A stretch of DNA of 64,000 bases, from positions 186,001 through 250,000 of the forward strand of contig WRPG01000001.1 in the NCBI GenBank assembly GCA_009773355.1, given 5' to 3'. Every line of letters begins with the position of its first letter. Position 1 is the stretch's first letter. A program made the translations under genes and the position numbers. The stretch is from Limisphaerales bacterium (lineage in GTDB: Bacteria > Verrucomicrobiota > Verrucomicrobiia > Limisphaerales > SXTU01). Of this stretch, positions 48,149 to 59,100 are shown piece by piece. The notes beneath the pieces were generated by a model. That model saw only the letters and a program-made list of their open reading frames with translations. It ran no database searches and was not told the origin of the DNA.

Positions 48149-49504
48149 ATGGCCAACGAACCCTCCGGCACCCCCACCGCCTCCGCCCTCGACCGCGCCC
48201 GCACCAAGGCCTACTGGCGCCTCCTCCCGCTCCTCTTCGTCTGCTACGTCATCGCCTACGTGGACCGCGCGAACGTCTCCATCGCCAAGCTCACGATGAC
48301 GCGCGACCTGCCGGGCTTCGACAACGCCGTCATCGGCCTCGGCGCGGGGATGTTCTTCCTCGGCTACTTCCTGCTGGAGATTCCCGGCACGCTCATCGTC
48401 GAGCGCTGGAGCGCGCGCAAATGGATCAGCCGCATCATGGTCTCGTGGGGCATCGTGGCCGCGCTCACGGCGCTGGTGAAGACGCCGGAGCAGTTCTACG
48501 GCGTGCGCTTCTTCCTGGGCCTCGCGGAAGCCGGCTTCTTCCCCGGCATCATCGTCTATCTCACGCACTGGTTCCCCAGCCGCGACCGCGCCAAGGCGCT
48601 GGCCTACTTCCTTGTCGCCACGCCCTTCGCGCAGATCTTCAGCCCGAAGATTTCCAACGCCCTGCTCAAGATCGGCACCGACGAGGTCGTCAACGGCGTC
48701 ACCGTGCATCACCCGGAGCTGTTCGGCCTCGAAGGCTGGCAGTGCGTCTACATCTTCTGGGGCATCCCTGCCGTGGTGCTGGGCGTCGTCGTGCTTTTCG
48801 CCATGACCGACCGGCCCAAGGACGCCAAGTGGCTCACGACCGAGGAACGCGACGCCTTGGAAGCGGAGCTGGAACGCGAACGCGTCAGCCGCTCGCAAGG
48901 CAAACGCATGACCGTGCTGGAAGCCCTGCGCCACCCCAAGGTGCTCCTGCTCGCGCTGGCCTACTTCTGCACCGTCACCGGCAGCTACGGCATCGAGTTC
49001 TTCCTGCCGAGCATCTTGAAGGACTGGTATGGCATGAGTTTCAACCAGCTCACCTGGCTCGTCATGCTCCCGCCAATGCTCGGCCTGACCGGGCAGCTCT
49101 TTGTCGGCTGGAGTTCCGACCGGCACAAGGAACGCCGCTACCACGCCGTCGTGCCCATCATCATTGGTGCGAGCGCCATCGGTCTCGCGCCCTTCACGCG
49201 CGGCGAGCTGTGGCTCACCGTGCTGTGCTTCATGGTGGCCTTCGCGGGGTTCAAGTCCTACATGCCGGCCTTCTGGTCGCTGCCCAGCCTCTTCCTCACC
49301 GAGGCGGCGGCGGCGGGCAGCATCGGCCTCATCAACTCCATCGGCAACCTCGGCGGCTTCCTCGGCCCGACCGTGCTGGGCGCGGTGGAGAAGAGCACCG
49401 GCTCCTACGCCGGCGGCCTCTGGTTCCTGTGCGCCTCAATGCTCGTCTCGTCCGGGATCATCTTCTTCCTCGGGCTGGGGCACCGGGAGGAAGTGGGGAA
49501 GTGA
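48149..49504 (+). CDS. MFS transporter (anion:cation symporter-like)
   Basis: CYVIAYVDRANVSIAKLTM...GYFLLEIPGTLIVERWSARKWISRIMVSWGIVAALTAL. Confidence 0.92.
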   Translation: MANEPSGTPTASALDRARTKAYWRLLPLLFVCYVIAYVDRANVSIAKLTMTRDLPGFDNAVIGLGAGMFFLGYFLLEIPGTLIVERWSARKWISRIMVSWGIVAALTALVKTPEQFYGVRFFLGLAEAGFFPGIIVYLTHWFPSRDRAKALAYFLVATPFAQIFSPKISNALLKIGTDEVVNGVTVHHPELFGLEGWQCVYIFWGIPAVVLGVVVLFAMTDRPKDAKWLTTEERDALEAELERERVSRSQGKRMTVLEALRHPKVLLLALAYFCTVTGSYGIEFFLPSILKDWYGMSFNQLTWLVMLPPMLGLTGQLFVGWSSDRHKERRYHAVVPIIIGASAIGLAPFTRGELWLTVLCFMVAFAGFKSYMPAFWSLPSLFLTEAAAAGSIGLINSIGNLGGFLGPTVLGAVEKSTGSYAGGLWFLCASMLVSSGIIFFLGLGHREEVGK

Positions 49505-49536
49505 ACCGTGTCGTGCCGCCGTAAGCGCTCCACGCC

Positions 49537-50160
49537 TCACTTGGCCTTCTGGACTGCATAGACCCGCGCAAACCATTGCGGCGGCGTCTCGGTGCCGCCG
49601 GGCGCGGGGGGGGGCGGCGTCTTGCCGACGACGGCAAGCCGGATGACACCGCTGTCCACCAGCGACTTGACCAGCGGCGACTGCGTTCCCAAAACCACCA
49701 GGCTCGCCTGGCTGCCCTTCAGCGCGGCGATGTCGTTCGGCGGCAGTGATTGCGGGAAGTTGCCGAGATAGACCAAGGCCTTTGCGCCCGCGCCCATGCC
49801 GGCCAGTTTGGTCGCGTGCTGGGGCGGCCAAAATCGCGGATCCTCCGACATGCTGCGGGGAAGCTCCCTCACTTCCTTGAGCGTCACGCCCTTGCTCTTT
49901 CCCAAACCGGCCTTGAAGCCTTTGACCTGTGCCTCCGCGCTTGGGTTCTTGGTGCCGTCCATGGTTTCCACCACCAGCACGACGCTGCCCTGATTGTTGA
50001 GGAGCGCGGCGGTCTCGGCGGCCAACGTCGAACCGAGGTATTCGAAGGGCTTCGTGCTCGCGCGGGGTGAATCACCGGAATTGGAGCGCACGAGATGGAC
50101 GACCGAACCGGCGATGGCAAGGACGGCGACCAAGGCGATCAGGAGCGTTTTCTTATCCAT
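49537..50160 (-). CDS. Hypothetical membrane-anchored protein, paralogue of 51400-52083
   Basis: N-terminal TM; shared PF.YLGS..A.ETA.LL, V..FKA.LG, GV..LAV...PP......P..W.ARV. Confidence 0.7.
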   Translation of the reverse strand: MDKKTLLIALVAVLAIAGSVVHLVRSNSGDSPRASTKPFEYLGSTLAAETAALLNNQGSVVLVVETMDGTKNPSAEAQVKGFKAGLGKSKGVTLKEVRELPRSMSEDPRFWPPQHATKLAGMGAGAKALVYLGNFPQSLPPNDIAALKGSQASLVVLGTQSPLVKSLVDSGVIRLAVVGKTPPPPAPGGTETPPQWFARVYAVQKAK

Positions 50161-50312
50161 GATGAGATGCGGAGTGAACTAAATCAGAGCCAAAGTTTTC
50201 GGAGAACGACCCCGGCAGAATCTGCGGAGCCAAACCGAACAAGCCAGACCAAAGCCTTCGCTGCGGCTGTGATCGTAATGGCCTGGCGCTGTCGTTTCCA
50301 CCCCAGGACGAT

Positions 50313-51182
50313 TTAGCGGAGGTTCCAGTTGTTGTCGTTGGCTGTGCCTGAGGCGATGCCACCGAAGGTGATGGGGCTGGTCTTGGGCACCATCTCGGAA
50401 TGTCCGTCCATGAATGTTATGGAGGACTTCCCGTCGTGAGCCGTGCCGATGTTCGGGCTGTAATAGACCAGCGTGTAGTTGTTGGCGTTGGCTGGGTCGC
50501 CGCCGTTGAAGGTCGTCAGGTTGTTGTAGGTGCCCGGCGTGGTCGTGTAGGCATACCACCACAAACTCGCGATGCAGGAGGTTTCAAACGCAAAGACCTT
50601 GTCCGCAGTGCTCCGCACCGTCGTAAGCCGGACGGGGTTGTTGGCCGGAGCTCCAGAGATGTTCGCGCCCAAGCCCGTCGCACCGAGGTAAGGATTAAGC
50701 CGGAAGCGCATGTTCGCGACGAACTTCGTTGACCCATTCGCATAGACCACGGTCGGGATGGATCTTGGATCGTCGTGGGGTTGCACTGGACAATCGTAGC
50801 TGCTGTTGCCGGGTTGACCCGTCGGCCGGCCCGCCGGCGGCGTTGGGAATCCGGTGCAGTTTGCCGGCACGGTCATGTAAGGCGACATCAACGAACCGCC
50901 GCCTGTGGCACTGTAGTATGGCTCGCCAGTGCCGGGGAGGCCCCCAACCGACCAAGCATACGGCAGCCGGTCGTCTTGATCGGCCGCGTAGAGCGAAGAC
51001 GAGATGCCCCATTGCTTCAGGTTGTTCGTGCAGACCGTCCCTTTGCCCTTGCTCTTCGCCTTGGCCAGCGCGGGCAACAACATCCCGGCCAGAATCGCGA
51101 TGATGGCGATGACGACGAGCAGTTCGATCAGGGTGAAGCCGCGCGCGGCGAGTGAACGACCTCGGGATAAAGCAAAGTTCAT
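50313..51182 (-). CDS. Prepilin-type N-terminal cleavage/methylation protein with H-X9-DG motif
   Basis: [44 protein letters not shown]. Confidence 0.92.
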   Translation of the reverse strand: MNFALSRGRSLAARGFTLIELLVVIAIIAILAGMLLPALAKAKSKGKGTVCTNNLKQWGISSSLYAADQDDRLPYAWSVGGLPGTGEPYYSATGGGSLMSPYMTVPANCTGFPTPPAGRPTGQPGNSSYDCPVQPHDDPRSIPTVVYANGSTKFVANMRFRLNPYLGATGLGANISGAPANNPVRLTTVRSTADKVFAFETSCIASLWWYAYTTTPGTYNNLTTFNGGDPANANNYTLVYYSPNIGTAHDGKSSITFMDGHSEMVPKTSPITFGGIASGTANDNNWNLR

Positions 51183-51399
51183 AATCGGGTCTGGATGTGT
51201 TGCTGCTCTGCCACGGCCTCCCATCGCTGCCAATCACGGCGCACTACCTTTGATCCGCTGGGCGTTAGTTGTTCGTGGTGTCGCAACTTCTGACGCGGCG
51301 GGCTGGTTGTCATTCAGTAGTCTTGCCCGACGGGAGCCTGTCTGGGCGGGAGAACTTGGTTGATTGACCGATGCCGGAGCGACGTCAAGTTGCGCACGG

Positions 51400-52083
51400 A
51401 TGAAACCGAAACCCGTTGTCGAAACGGAAGAGAAGACCCGGCATTACCTGAAGCTGGTCGGAGCGCTCTTGTTCCTGATCGGTGCCGGCTGGTTTCTCTT
51501 TCGCTCGCTACGAGGGGAGGTGCGAGAGCCGAACCTGAAACCGTTTGCGTCGTTGGGAAGCTACGCCGCACTGGAGACTGCGAAACTGCTGGGCAGAGCA
51601 GCTAAGATCCTGGTCATCTACGACAGCAATCCCGTCGGCATGGCGGGAGCCGGAAAGCCCCTGGGCAGGCAAGCAATTGAAGTTGAGTCGTTCAAGGCCA
51701 AACTGGGAAGCTCCGGCCGGTTCTCCTTTGCACCCGACTGGAAGCTCCCACGCCCGGCAATGGCCGTCTCAACTGTTTGGCCGAAGGGGGAGTTTGAGCG
51801 ACTCCTCAGCCAGCAGTCGGCGGAGACGGCGCTGGTGATTTTCTGCGACCCTCCTGCGCTCAACATGACCGACAAAGCCAGACTGAAGGCGCGCTCCGGT
51901 CGCCTCATCCTCGTGGGGGCTTTGATGCCAACGGCCCAAGGCCTAGTGCGGGAAGGCGTCGTGCATCTGGCGGTGGCCACCCGTGTCCCTCCGCGACCGA
52001 GCGAAAAGGCGTCCGAAAGCCCGGACGAATGGGTGGCCCGTGTGTTTGCGAGGCTGACCCCGGAGACGAGCCGTGCCCCCTGA
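51400..52083 (+). CDS. Hypothetical membrane-anchored protein, paralogue of 49537-50160
   Basis: N-terminal TM VGALLFLIGAGWFLF; conserved blocks with 49537-50160. Confidence 0.7.
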   Translation: MKPKPVVETEEKTRHYLKLVGALLFLIGAGWFLFRSLRGEVREPNLKPFASLGSYAALETAKLLGRAAKILVIYDSNPVGMAGAGKPLGRQAIEVESFKAKLGSSGRFSFAPDWKLPRPAMAVSTVWPKGEFERLLSQQSAETALVIFCDPPALNMTDKARLKARSGRLILVGALMPTAQGLVREGVVHLAVATRVPPRPSEKASESPDEWVARVFARLTPETSRAP

Positions 52084-52095
52084 CAGGCACCTGCG

Positions 52096-52977
52096 CTACC
52101 GCCCCAAAACCCACCAATTGTCGTTGGTGCTGTTGTGCATGGCCGGATGATTGATGTCAGGAGCCTCCACATGACCATCTAGGAACACCATTGACGCGCG
52201 CCGATTATGGAAGGTGCCGATGTTCGGGCGCCGCCACGAAACCGAGTATTTCCATGGATCAGCCCGGCTGTCGCTTTGGGAGCCGGTGAAATATGTCGGC
52301 GCATGCCCGGGCGTCGGGGTGTAAGGGCGCCAATCTTCCGTGTCGTAGGCCAGAACACGCTCGGACGGCTTGGACACTTGTTCCATTTTGAACGCAACGG
52401 CAACCAAGGCACCCGCCGCATCGCGCGCCCAAGTGCCGCCTTCTCCGCCTGCGGGTGCGCCGTTGATCGTTCCCGGTCCCATGCCGGCGATCCCCAGGTA
52501 GGGATTTGCCCGAAAGTGCGAGCTTTCAACCCAATCAAAGCCAAAAGTTTTTTGAGCAACGCGTGGAACATACGTGCTCCGATCAAACGGGCCGAGGTCT
52601 GGATACGTCAAAACATCGCGGGGGAATCCAGGACAGGTGTAGCTCTTTATTCCTCCCAAGTAGCGTGTCAGCAATGACAGCCCGTTGCAGGCTCCATACG
52701 TGGTGACACCGCCATACGGGTTTTCAGAGGGTGAGATGTAACCGAAGGGGAGTTTTTCTCCATCCCCGCTGTAAAGGTAGGCCGCCGTCCCGAACTGCTT
52801 GACTTGATTGCTACAGGCGGTCGCTTGGGCTTTCATCTTTGCCTTGCTCAAGGCTGGCAACAACATCCCTGCCAGAACCGCGATGATGGCGATGACCACC
52901 AGCAGTTCGATGAGGGTGAACGCGCGCGCGACTTTCCGCCGTCCAGCTCCGGGCTTGACGTTGGTTGAGGTTGGCAT
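52096..52977 (-). CDS. Prepilin-type N-terminal cleavage/methylation protein with H-X9-DG motif
   Basis: [48 protein letters not shown]. Confidence 0.92.
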   Translation of the reverse strand: MPTSTNVKPGAGRRKVARAFTLIELLVVIAIIAVLAGMLLPALSKAKMKAQATACSNQVKQFGTAAYLYSGDGEKLPFGYISPSENPYGGVTTYGACNGLSLLTRYLGGIKSYTCPGFPRDVLTYPDLGPFDRSTYVPRVAQKTFGFDWVESSHFRANPYLGIAGMGPGTINGAPAGGEGGTWARDAAGALVAVAFKMEQVSKPSERVLAYDTEDWRPYTPTPGHAPTYFTGSQSDSRADPWKYSVSWRRPNIGTFHNRRASMVFLDGHVEAPDINHPAMHNSTNDNWWVLGR

Positions 52978-52995
52978 CGCAATCACAGACGCACC

Positions 52996-53448
52996 ATGCG
53001 CGCCGTCATTCAGCGGGTCTCCCAGGCCAGCGTCACCATCGCCGGGCAGGTCAAAGGGGCCATCGGGCGCGGGTTGCTCGTGCTCGTGGCGGTGGAGGAC
53101 GCGGACACGCCGGAGGACAGCGAGTGGCTCGCCGGGAAGCTGGTGCGCCTGCGCATCTTCGCGGACGACGCGGGGCTGATGAACCGCTCGGTGCAGGACG
53201 TGGGCGGGGACATCCTGGTGGTGAGCCAGTTCACGCTCTTTGCCAGCACGCAGAAGGGCAACCGGCCATCCTACCTCCGCGCCGCGCGGCCCGAGGCGGC
53301 CATTCCCAAATACGAGGCGTTCGTCGCGCGGCTCACGGCGGAACTCGGCAAGCCCGTCCACACCGGCGAGTTCGGCGCGGACATGCAGGTGGCGCTGGTG
53401 AACGACGGCCCCGTGACCATCACGGTGGACACGAAGGCGCGGGAATGA
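52996..53448 (+). CDS. dtd: D-aminoacyl-tRNA deacylase
   Basis: [38 protein letters not shown]...[27 protein letters not shown]...[20 protein letters not shown]. Confidence 0.95.
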   Translation: MRAVIQRVSQASVTIAGQVKGAIGRGLLVLVAVEDADTPEDSEWLAGKLVRLRIFADDAGLMNRSVQDVGGDILVVSQFTLFASTQKGNRPSYLRAARPEAAIPKYEAFVARLTAELGKPVHTGEFGADMQVALVNDGPVTITVDTKARE

Positions 53449-53450
53449 CC

Positions 53451-53592
53451 GTGCCGGCGATTTGCAATCGCCGCAGGGCGGGCTGGCCGCCCGAACTACT
53501 TGTCCGGCCAGCGGCCCGGCCCACGGCGGGGCAGCATCGAGACGCGCCCATTCACGCCGCGTTGTGATGTGCCGGTTGGACACCGCTGCTCC
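53451..53592. repeat. REP-like debris cluster
   Basis: GTGC-CGGCGATT-TGC-AATCGCCG (53451-53473); GGGCGGGCTGGCCGCCC...CTAC (to 53499); degenerate family B half CCGGTTGGACACCGCTGCTCC (53572-53592). Confidence 0.75.
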
Positions 53593-53614
53593 GGGTGCGC
53601 ACACTCGGCACATT

Positions 53615-54727
53615 GTGAACACGGGCAAGCCGGCTCCTCCCCCGCGCCGCACGCGCTGGGTGACGCTCACCTTTGGGGTCGCGCTGGGCGTGTTCACGGC
53701 GCTGACCGTCCGCGACGCGGGCCGGCCAGCCGTCCGTCCCGTTGCGGGCGGCACGTTCACCGGGCGCGATGTGGACGGGCGATTGGTGCAGGTGTGCCTG
53801 TTTGACCAAGGCTACGGCTTGTCGGGCTGGCAAGGCTGGCTGTATCGCGAGGGCCGCGAGCAGACGGAATGGTTCAGCACGACGAACCGCGCGCACCCGT
53901 GGCAGGCAGTGATCAACGTCCGCGAGCGCGAAGACGCGCCGAAGCTGCCTGAGCCAGTCGTCGCCTCGACCGATGACCCGCTATGGCTCAACGCCACGCT
54001 CCCGCGCACCAACGGCTGGGCCAGCGACACGGCGAACCTGACGCGGCAGTTCGGGCATGTGAGCTTCCGGCGGCTGACGGGGCTGCGGCTTTGGGGCTGG
54101 GGCGGGACGCAAGAGTATCGCGCGCAGTTTCCGCGCTTGCCATCTAGCTCGGCCTTTTGCGCCGCCATCACCGGGGGAATCCTGCGGCGATGCGAGACGG
54201 AGGCTGAAAAATTCACCGCCGAGCCAATGGAGTTCTGGCGGGAGAATCTGCGTTCCCGCCAACCCATGACCTTGAACCAGCACGAGTTGACGGCGCATTG
54301 GCAGCCTCGCCTGCTCACGACCAACGTCGCCAGTTTTTGCGTGTGGAGCTACGATGAAGTGGGCGGCAACGGCAACCATTCACACTGGAGCGGGGAGAAC
54401 TTCGTCTGGGAGGCCGGCGAGATTCGCACGCTTCGCCTCGTGGACCTGTTGGGCGGACGGGCGGATTGGCCGGTTGAACTCCGGCAACGATGCGCGCAGA
54501 AACTTGAAGCCATCGGCGCCCCAGATTATGCGCAGGGTGCCGTCACCGAGAAGACCACTGCCCCGGCTGTCTTCACCGTCTCGCCCACCGGCCTCCAAAT
54601 CTACTTCAACCCCTACGAAATCGCCTCCGGCGCGGATGGCGAGTTCGTGCTCCACTTCGACTACGCCGAGTTGAAGGGTTTGCTCCGCACCGACGGGCCG
54701 GCGCGCTGGCTGCCGCGTGACCAGTGA
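53615..54727 (+). CDS. Hypothetical membrane-anchored protein
   Basis: N-terminal TM ([18 protein letters not shown]); complete ORF; GTG start uncertain. Confidence 0.6.
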   Translation: MNTGKPAPPPRRTRWVTLTFGVALGVFTALTVRDAGRPAVRPVAGGTFTGRDVDGRLVQVCLFDQGYGLSGWQGWLYREGREQTEWFSTTNRAHPWQAVINVREREDAPKLPEPVVASTDDPLWLNATLPRTNGWASDTANLTRQFGHVSFRRLTGLRLWGWGGTQEYRAQFPRLPSSSAFCAAITGGILRRCETEAEKFTAEPMEFWRENLRSRQPMTLNQHELTAHWQPRLLTTNVASFCVWSYDEVGGNGNHSHWSGENFVWEAGEIRTLRLVDLLGGRADWPVELRQRCAQKLEAIGAPDYAQGAVTEKTTAPAVFTVSPTGLQIYFNPYEIASGADGEFVLHFDYAELKGLLRTDGPARWLPRDQ

Positions 54728-54774
54728 CGGTCGTTGGCTTGACGCTTGCGGCCCGGAATGGCCAGAGTCCGGGC

Positions 54775-55908
54775 ATGAAGCCGCTTTCCTCACTGCGTCT
54801 CCTCGCGTCCTTGTGCGCCGCCTCCATTTGCTTCGCCGCCGCGCTGCCCGCCGCCGCCCAGTTCAAGGAAATCATCTGGGTGGACGACGACTTCCCGCCG
54901 GGCGCGAACTCGCAGGTCAACGCGGACAACCATCCGCACTCGTGGGTCACGCAGGGCGACGGCAACCAGGTCTTCTTCGGCAAGAAGGCGCTCCAGCGTT
55001 CCGGCATGGGCGTGGCGCAGGACTACTTCTCCACCTGCGACAAGCCGCTGCTCGTGTGCGAAGGCGACAAGCTGTTCACCCACATCTACCTCACGCCGGA
55101 GAACCCGACCCGCGCCGTGATGCTCCAGTTCCACTCGTCCGGCTGGTATCACCGCGTGTTCTGGGGCGATGGCGATGCCGTGCCCTTCGGCACGCCGCGC
55201 ACGACGCAGAAGGTGGACATGGGGCCGCTGCCCGCCGCCGGCAAGTGGGTGCGCCTCGAGATCGAGGCCGCGAAGCTCGGCCTCACGCCCGGCATGGAGA
55301 TCACCGGCATGGCCTTCACCATCTGCGACGGCGAGGTGTTCTTCGACAAGACCGGCCTCGCCACCACCGGCAAGGAGCCGCCGCACGGCGAGGCGCGCGA
55401 CGTGGTGTGGCTGGACGACGACTTCCCTGCCGGCTCCACCCCGCAGGCCTCCGGCGCGCCCGCGCAATGGGTCACGGCGGCGGACGGCAAGGTCCACTCC
55501 GGCCAGCGCGCCCTCAAGCGCACCGGCGGCGGCCCCACGCAGGATTTCTTCACGGGCGCGACCAATCTGACGGAGCTGAAGCGCGGCGACGTGCTTTACG
55601 CGCACGTCTTCATTGACCCGACGGCGAAGCCCAAGGCGGTCATGCTCCAGTTCAACGACGGCGTCTGGGAGCACCGCGCCATCTGGGGCGACCCCGAGGG
55701 CATCAAGTGGGGCGCGCTCAACACCGTCAGCCGCCGTCCGCTCGGCCCGCTGCCCGAGGCCGGCAAGTGGATTCGACTCGAAATCCCGCCTGCCAAGATC
55801 GGCCTCTACCCCGGCGCGAAGCTCAACGGCATGGCCTTCACGCACGAGGGTGGCACGGTGTATTGGGACAAGGCCGGGCTGTCGAATCCGGGGCCGGGGA
55901 AGAAATAA
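54775..55908 (+). CDS. Secreted protein with two tandem homologous domains
   Basis: Signal peptide; (E/V)(I/V)WVDDDFP.G...QDFF/QDYF...AVMLQF...WGD.....GPLP.AGKW.RLEI...GMAFT repeated twice. Confidence 0.8.
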   Translation: MKPLSSLRLLASLCAASICFAAALPAAAQFKEIIWVDDDFPPGANSQVNADNHPHSWVTQGDGNQVFFGKKALQRSGMGVAQDYFSTCDKPLLVCEGDKLFTHIYLTPENPTRAVMLQFHSSGWYHRVFWGDGDAVPFGTPRTTQKVDMGPLPAAGKWVRLEIEAAKLGLTPGMEITGMAFTICDGEVFFDKTGLATTGKEPPHGEARDVVWLDDDFPAGSTPQASGAPAQWVTAADGKVHSGQRALKRTGGGPTQDFFTGATNLTELKRGDVLYAHVFIDPTAKPKAVMLQFNDGVWEHRAIWGDPEGIKWGALNTVSRRPLGPLPEAGKWIRLEIPPAKIGLYPGAKLNGMAFTHEGGTVYWDKAGLSNPGPGKK

Positions 55909-55911
55909 CCC

Positions 55912-56006
55912 GTGCCGGCGACTTGCAGTCGCCGCCCAGCGCGTCCGGCGGTGGCGGGCGGGTTCGGACAAGGACGCCACAGACGGCGGTTGCAAACCGC
56001 CGGCAC
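55912..56006. repeat. REPIN-like pair, family D: GTGC-CGGCGACT-TGC-AGTCGCCG / CGGCGGTTGCAAACCGCCG-GCAC
   Basis: Direct reading; same head and loop as 53451-53473. Confidence 0.9.
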
Positions 56007-56106
56007 GGCCATTGCCAAGCCACACGAATTGCCCAAAGGTTGCCGCGTCCGCCCGTTGCCGCCGGTGAATCCGCCCGCGCCGGCACGGGTCGAACAAACT
56101 GATTTT

Positions 56107-59100
56107 ATGCCGACACCACGCCTGTTCCTCGGTCTCGCCATCGGCCTGCTGGCCGCGTCCACCGCGCTGGCCGCGCCCGCGAAGAAGGTGGATTACAACC
56201 GCGACATCCGCCCGCTGCTCTCCGACAACTGCTTCTTCTGCCACGGCCCCGACGAGAAGCAGCGCAAGGCCAAGCTCCGCCTCGACGTGCGCGAGGACGC
56301 CATTGCGGCGAAGGCCTTCATCCCCGGCAAGCCCGACGCAAGCGAGCTGGTGAAACGCCTCTTCACCAAGGACGCGGACGATCTGATGCCGCCGCCGGAC
56401 TCGCACAAGAAGCTCACCGCCGCGCAGAAGGATTTGTTCAAGCGCTGGATTGCCGACGGCGCGGAATACCAGACGCACTGGGCCTACGTCGCACCGAAGC
56501 GCCCCGCTGTGCCCGCCGGCAGGAACGGCGTGGACCATCTCGTGCAGGCGCGGTTGAAGGAGGTGCGCCTCAAGCCCTCGCCCGAAGCCGACCGCCGCAC
56601 GCTCGCGCGCCGGCTCTACTTCGATTTGCTCGGTCTGCCGCCGAAGCCGGAGGAAGTGGACGCCTTCTCGAATGACAAGTCGCCCAACGCCTACGCGAAA
56701 CTCGTCGAGCGCCTGCTCGCGTCGCCGCACTACGGCGAGCGCATGGCCATCGGCTGGCTGGACGTGGTGCGTTACGCGGACACCATCGGCTATCACTCGG
56801 ACACACCGCGCAACGTCTTCCCCTACCGCGACTACGTCATCAAGTCGTTCAACGAGAACAAGCGCTTCGACCAGTTCACGCGTGAGCAGCTCGCCGGCGA
56901 TTTGTTCCCGAATGCGTCGCAGGAAACGCGCGTCGCCTCCGCCTTCAACCGGCTCATCCTCTCCACCGAGGAGGGCGGCGCGCAGCCCAAGGACTACGAG
57001 CAGCGCTACCTCACCGACCGCGTCCGCGCCGTGGGCACCGTCTGGCTCGCGCAGACCACCGGTTGCGCCCAGTGCCACGACCACAAGTTCGACCCGGTGA
57101 CGATGCGCGACTTCTACTCGCTGGGCGCGTTCTTTGCGGACATCAAGGAGCCTATCGTCGGCCGGCGCGAGGAGGGCATGCCCGTTCCCAGCGCGCAGGA
57201 CACGGCGGAAGTCGCGCGGCTCGATGGCGAAATCACCAAGTTCCAGTCAGACTTCGACGCGCCGCATCCCGAGCTGGCCGCCAAGTTCAACGCCTGGCAG
57301 GACGCCGCCTTCACCGCCGTGCAGCACGACGCGAAGTGGAAGCCGCTGAAGCCCGCCAAAGTCGCGTCCGCACAAAAGTCGAAGCTCGCCGTGCAGGCCG
57401 ACGGCTCCGTGCTCGCCAGCGGCAAGACGCCGGACAAGGACACTTACACCGTCACCGTCACGAACGCGCTCAAGGCCATCACGGGCCTGCGCGTCGAGGC
57501 GCTGCCCGATGACTCGCTGCCCGCGAAGGGGCCGGGGCGCGGAGCGAATGGCAACTTCGTGCTCACCGAAGTCGCGGTGAAAGTCCAGGCGGGGAAAGCC
57601 AAGGCCGAGCCGGTGAAGCTTGCTGCGGCGCGTGCGACGATCGAGCAAGCCGCAGCCGGCTCGCAGAAAGCCTGGGCCGCCGTGTCAACGATTGATGGCG
57701 ATGCGAAGGACGCCACGCTCGGTTGGGCCGTGCTACCGGAGGTCGGGCAGGCGCAGCACCTCGTGTTGGAGCTGGCCGCGCCGCTGTCCGTCGAGGCGGG
57801 CGACACGCTGACGATTGAGCTGCGCCAGAACAGCACGAAGAAGGAGCACCTGCTCGGGAAGTTCCGGCTGGCCACGACCAGCGAGGCCGAGGCCGCACGC
57901 GTTGCGCATCCGGCCCCGCCCCCGGCGGACATCGCGGCGATTCTAAAGGTCACGACCGACAAGCGCGCCGCCGCGCAGAAGGACAAGTTGTTCGCCCACT
58001 TCAAGGGCCTTGCGCCTGAGTTGGCGAAACTGCGCCAACAACTCGCCGATGCGAAGAAGGCCAAGACCGACTACGAGGCGAAGATTCCCAAGTGCATCGT
58101 GTCGGTGTCGTCGGAGACCAAGCGCACGGTCCGCATTCTCCCGCGCGGCAACTGGATGGACGAGAGCGGCACGGTGATGCAGCCCGCGCTGCCGGCCTTT
58201 CTGCCGGTCTCGCTCAAGAAGGACGCGAAAGCCGACGCGCCGCTCACGCGCGCGGACTTGGCCGAGTGGATTGTGGCGAAGGACAATCCGCTCACCGCGC
58301 GCGTGTTCGTGAACCGGCTGTGGAAGCAGTTCTTCGGCACCGGTCTCTCGAAGGTGCTCGATGACATGGGCGCGCAGGGCGAGCCGCCCGTGAATCCCGC
58401 GCTGCTCGACTGGCTCGCGAGCGAGTTCCGTGACAGTGGCTGGGACGTGAAGCACATGGTCCGCACCATCGTGAACAGCTCGACCTACCGGCAGACTTCC
58501 GTGGCGACGAAAGAGCTGCAAGCGCGCGACCCTTACAACCGCGAGCACGCCCGCCAGAGCCGCTGGCGCATCGAGGCCGAGATGGTGCGCGACAACGCCC
58601 TGACCGTCGCCGGCCTGCTGAACCCAAAGATTGGCGGCCCGAGCGTGAAGCCTTACCAGCCCGACGGTTATTGGGAGAACCTGAACTTCCCCGTGCGCAG
58701 CTACGATGCGAGCAAGGGCGACGACCAGTTCCGCCGCGGCCTCTACACCTGGTGGCAGCGCAGCTTCCTGCATCCCTCGATGCTCGCCTTCGACGCGCCC
58801 AGCCGTGAGGAATGCGCCGCCGAACGCACCCGCTCGAACATCCCGCAGCAGGCCCTCGTGCTGCTCAACGACCCAACCTACGTCGAGTCCGCCCGTGCCT
58901 TCGCCGCGCGCATCATGAAGGACAACCCCGGCGACGCGACCCAGCGCATCAAATGGGCCTGGCGGCAAGCCTTATCCCGCGCCCCGCGTGCCGATGAACT
59001 CGCCACCGCCCGCGCGCTCTTCGACAAACACCTCGCGCAATACAAGGCCGACGCCAAAGCCGCAGAGTCGCTGCTGAAAGTCGGCCTCGCCACGTTGCCC

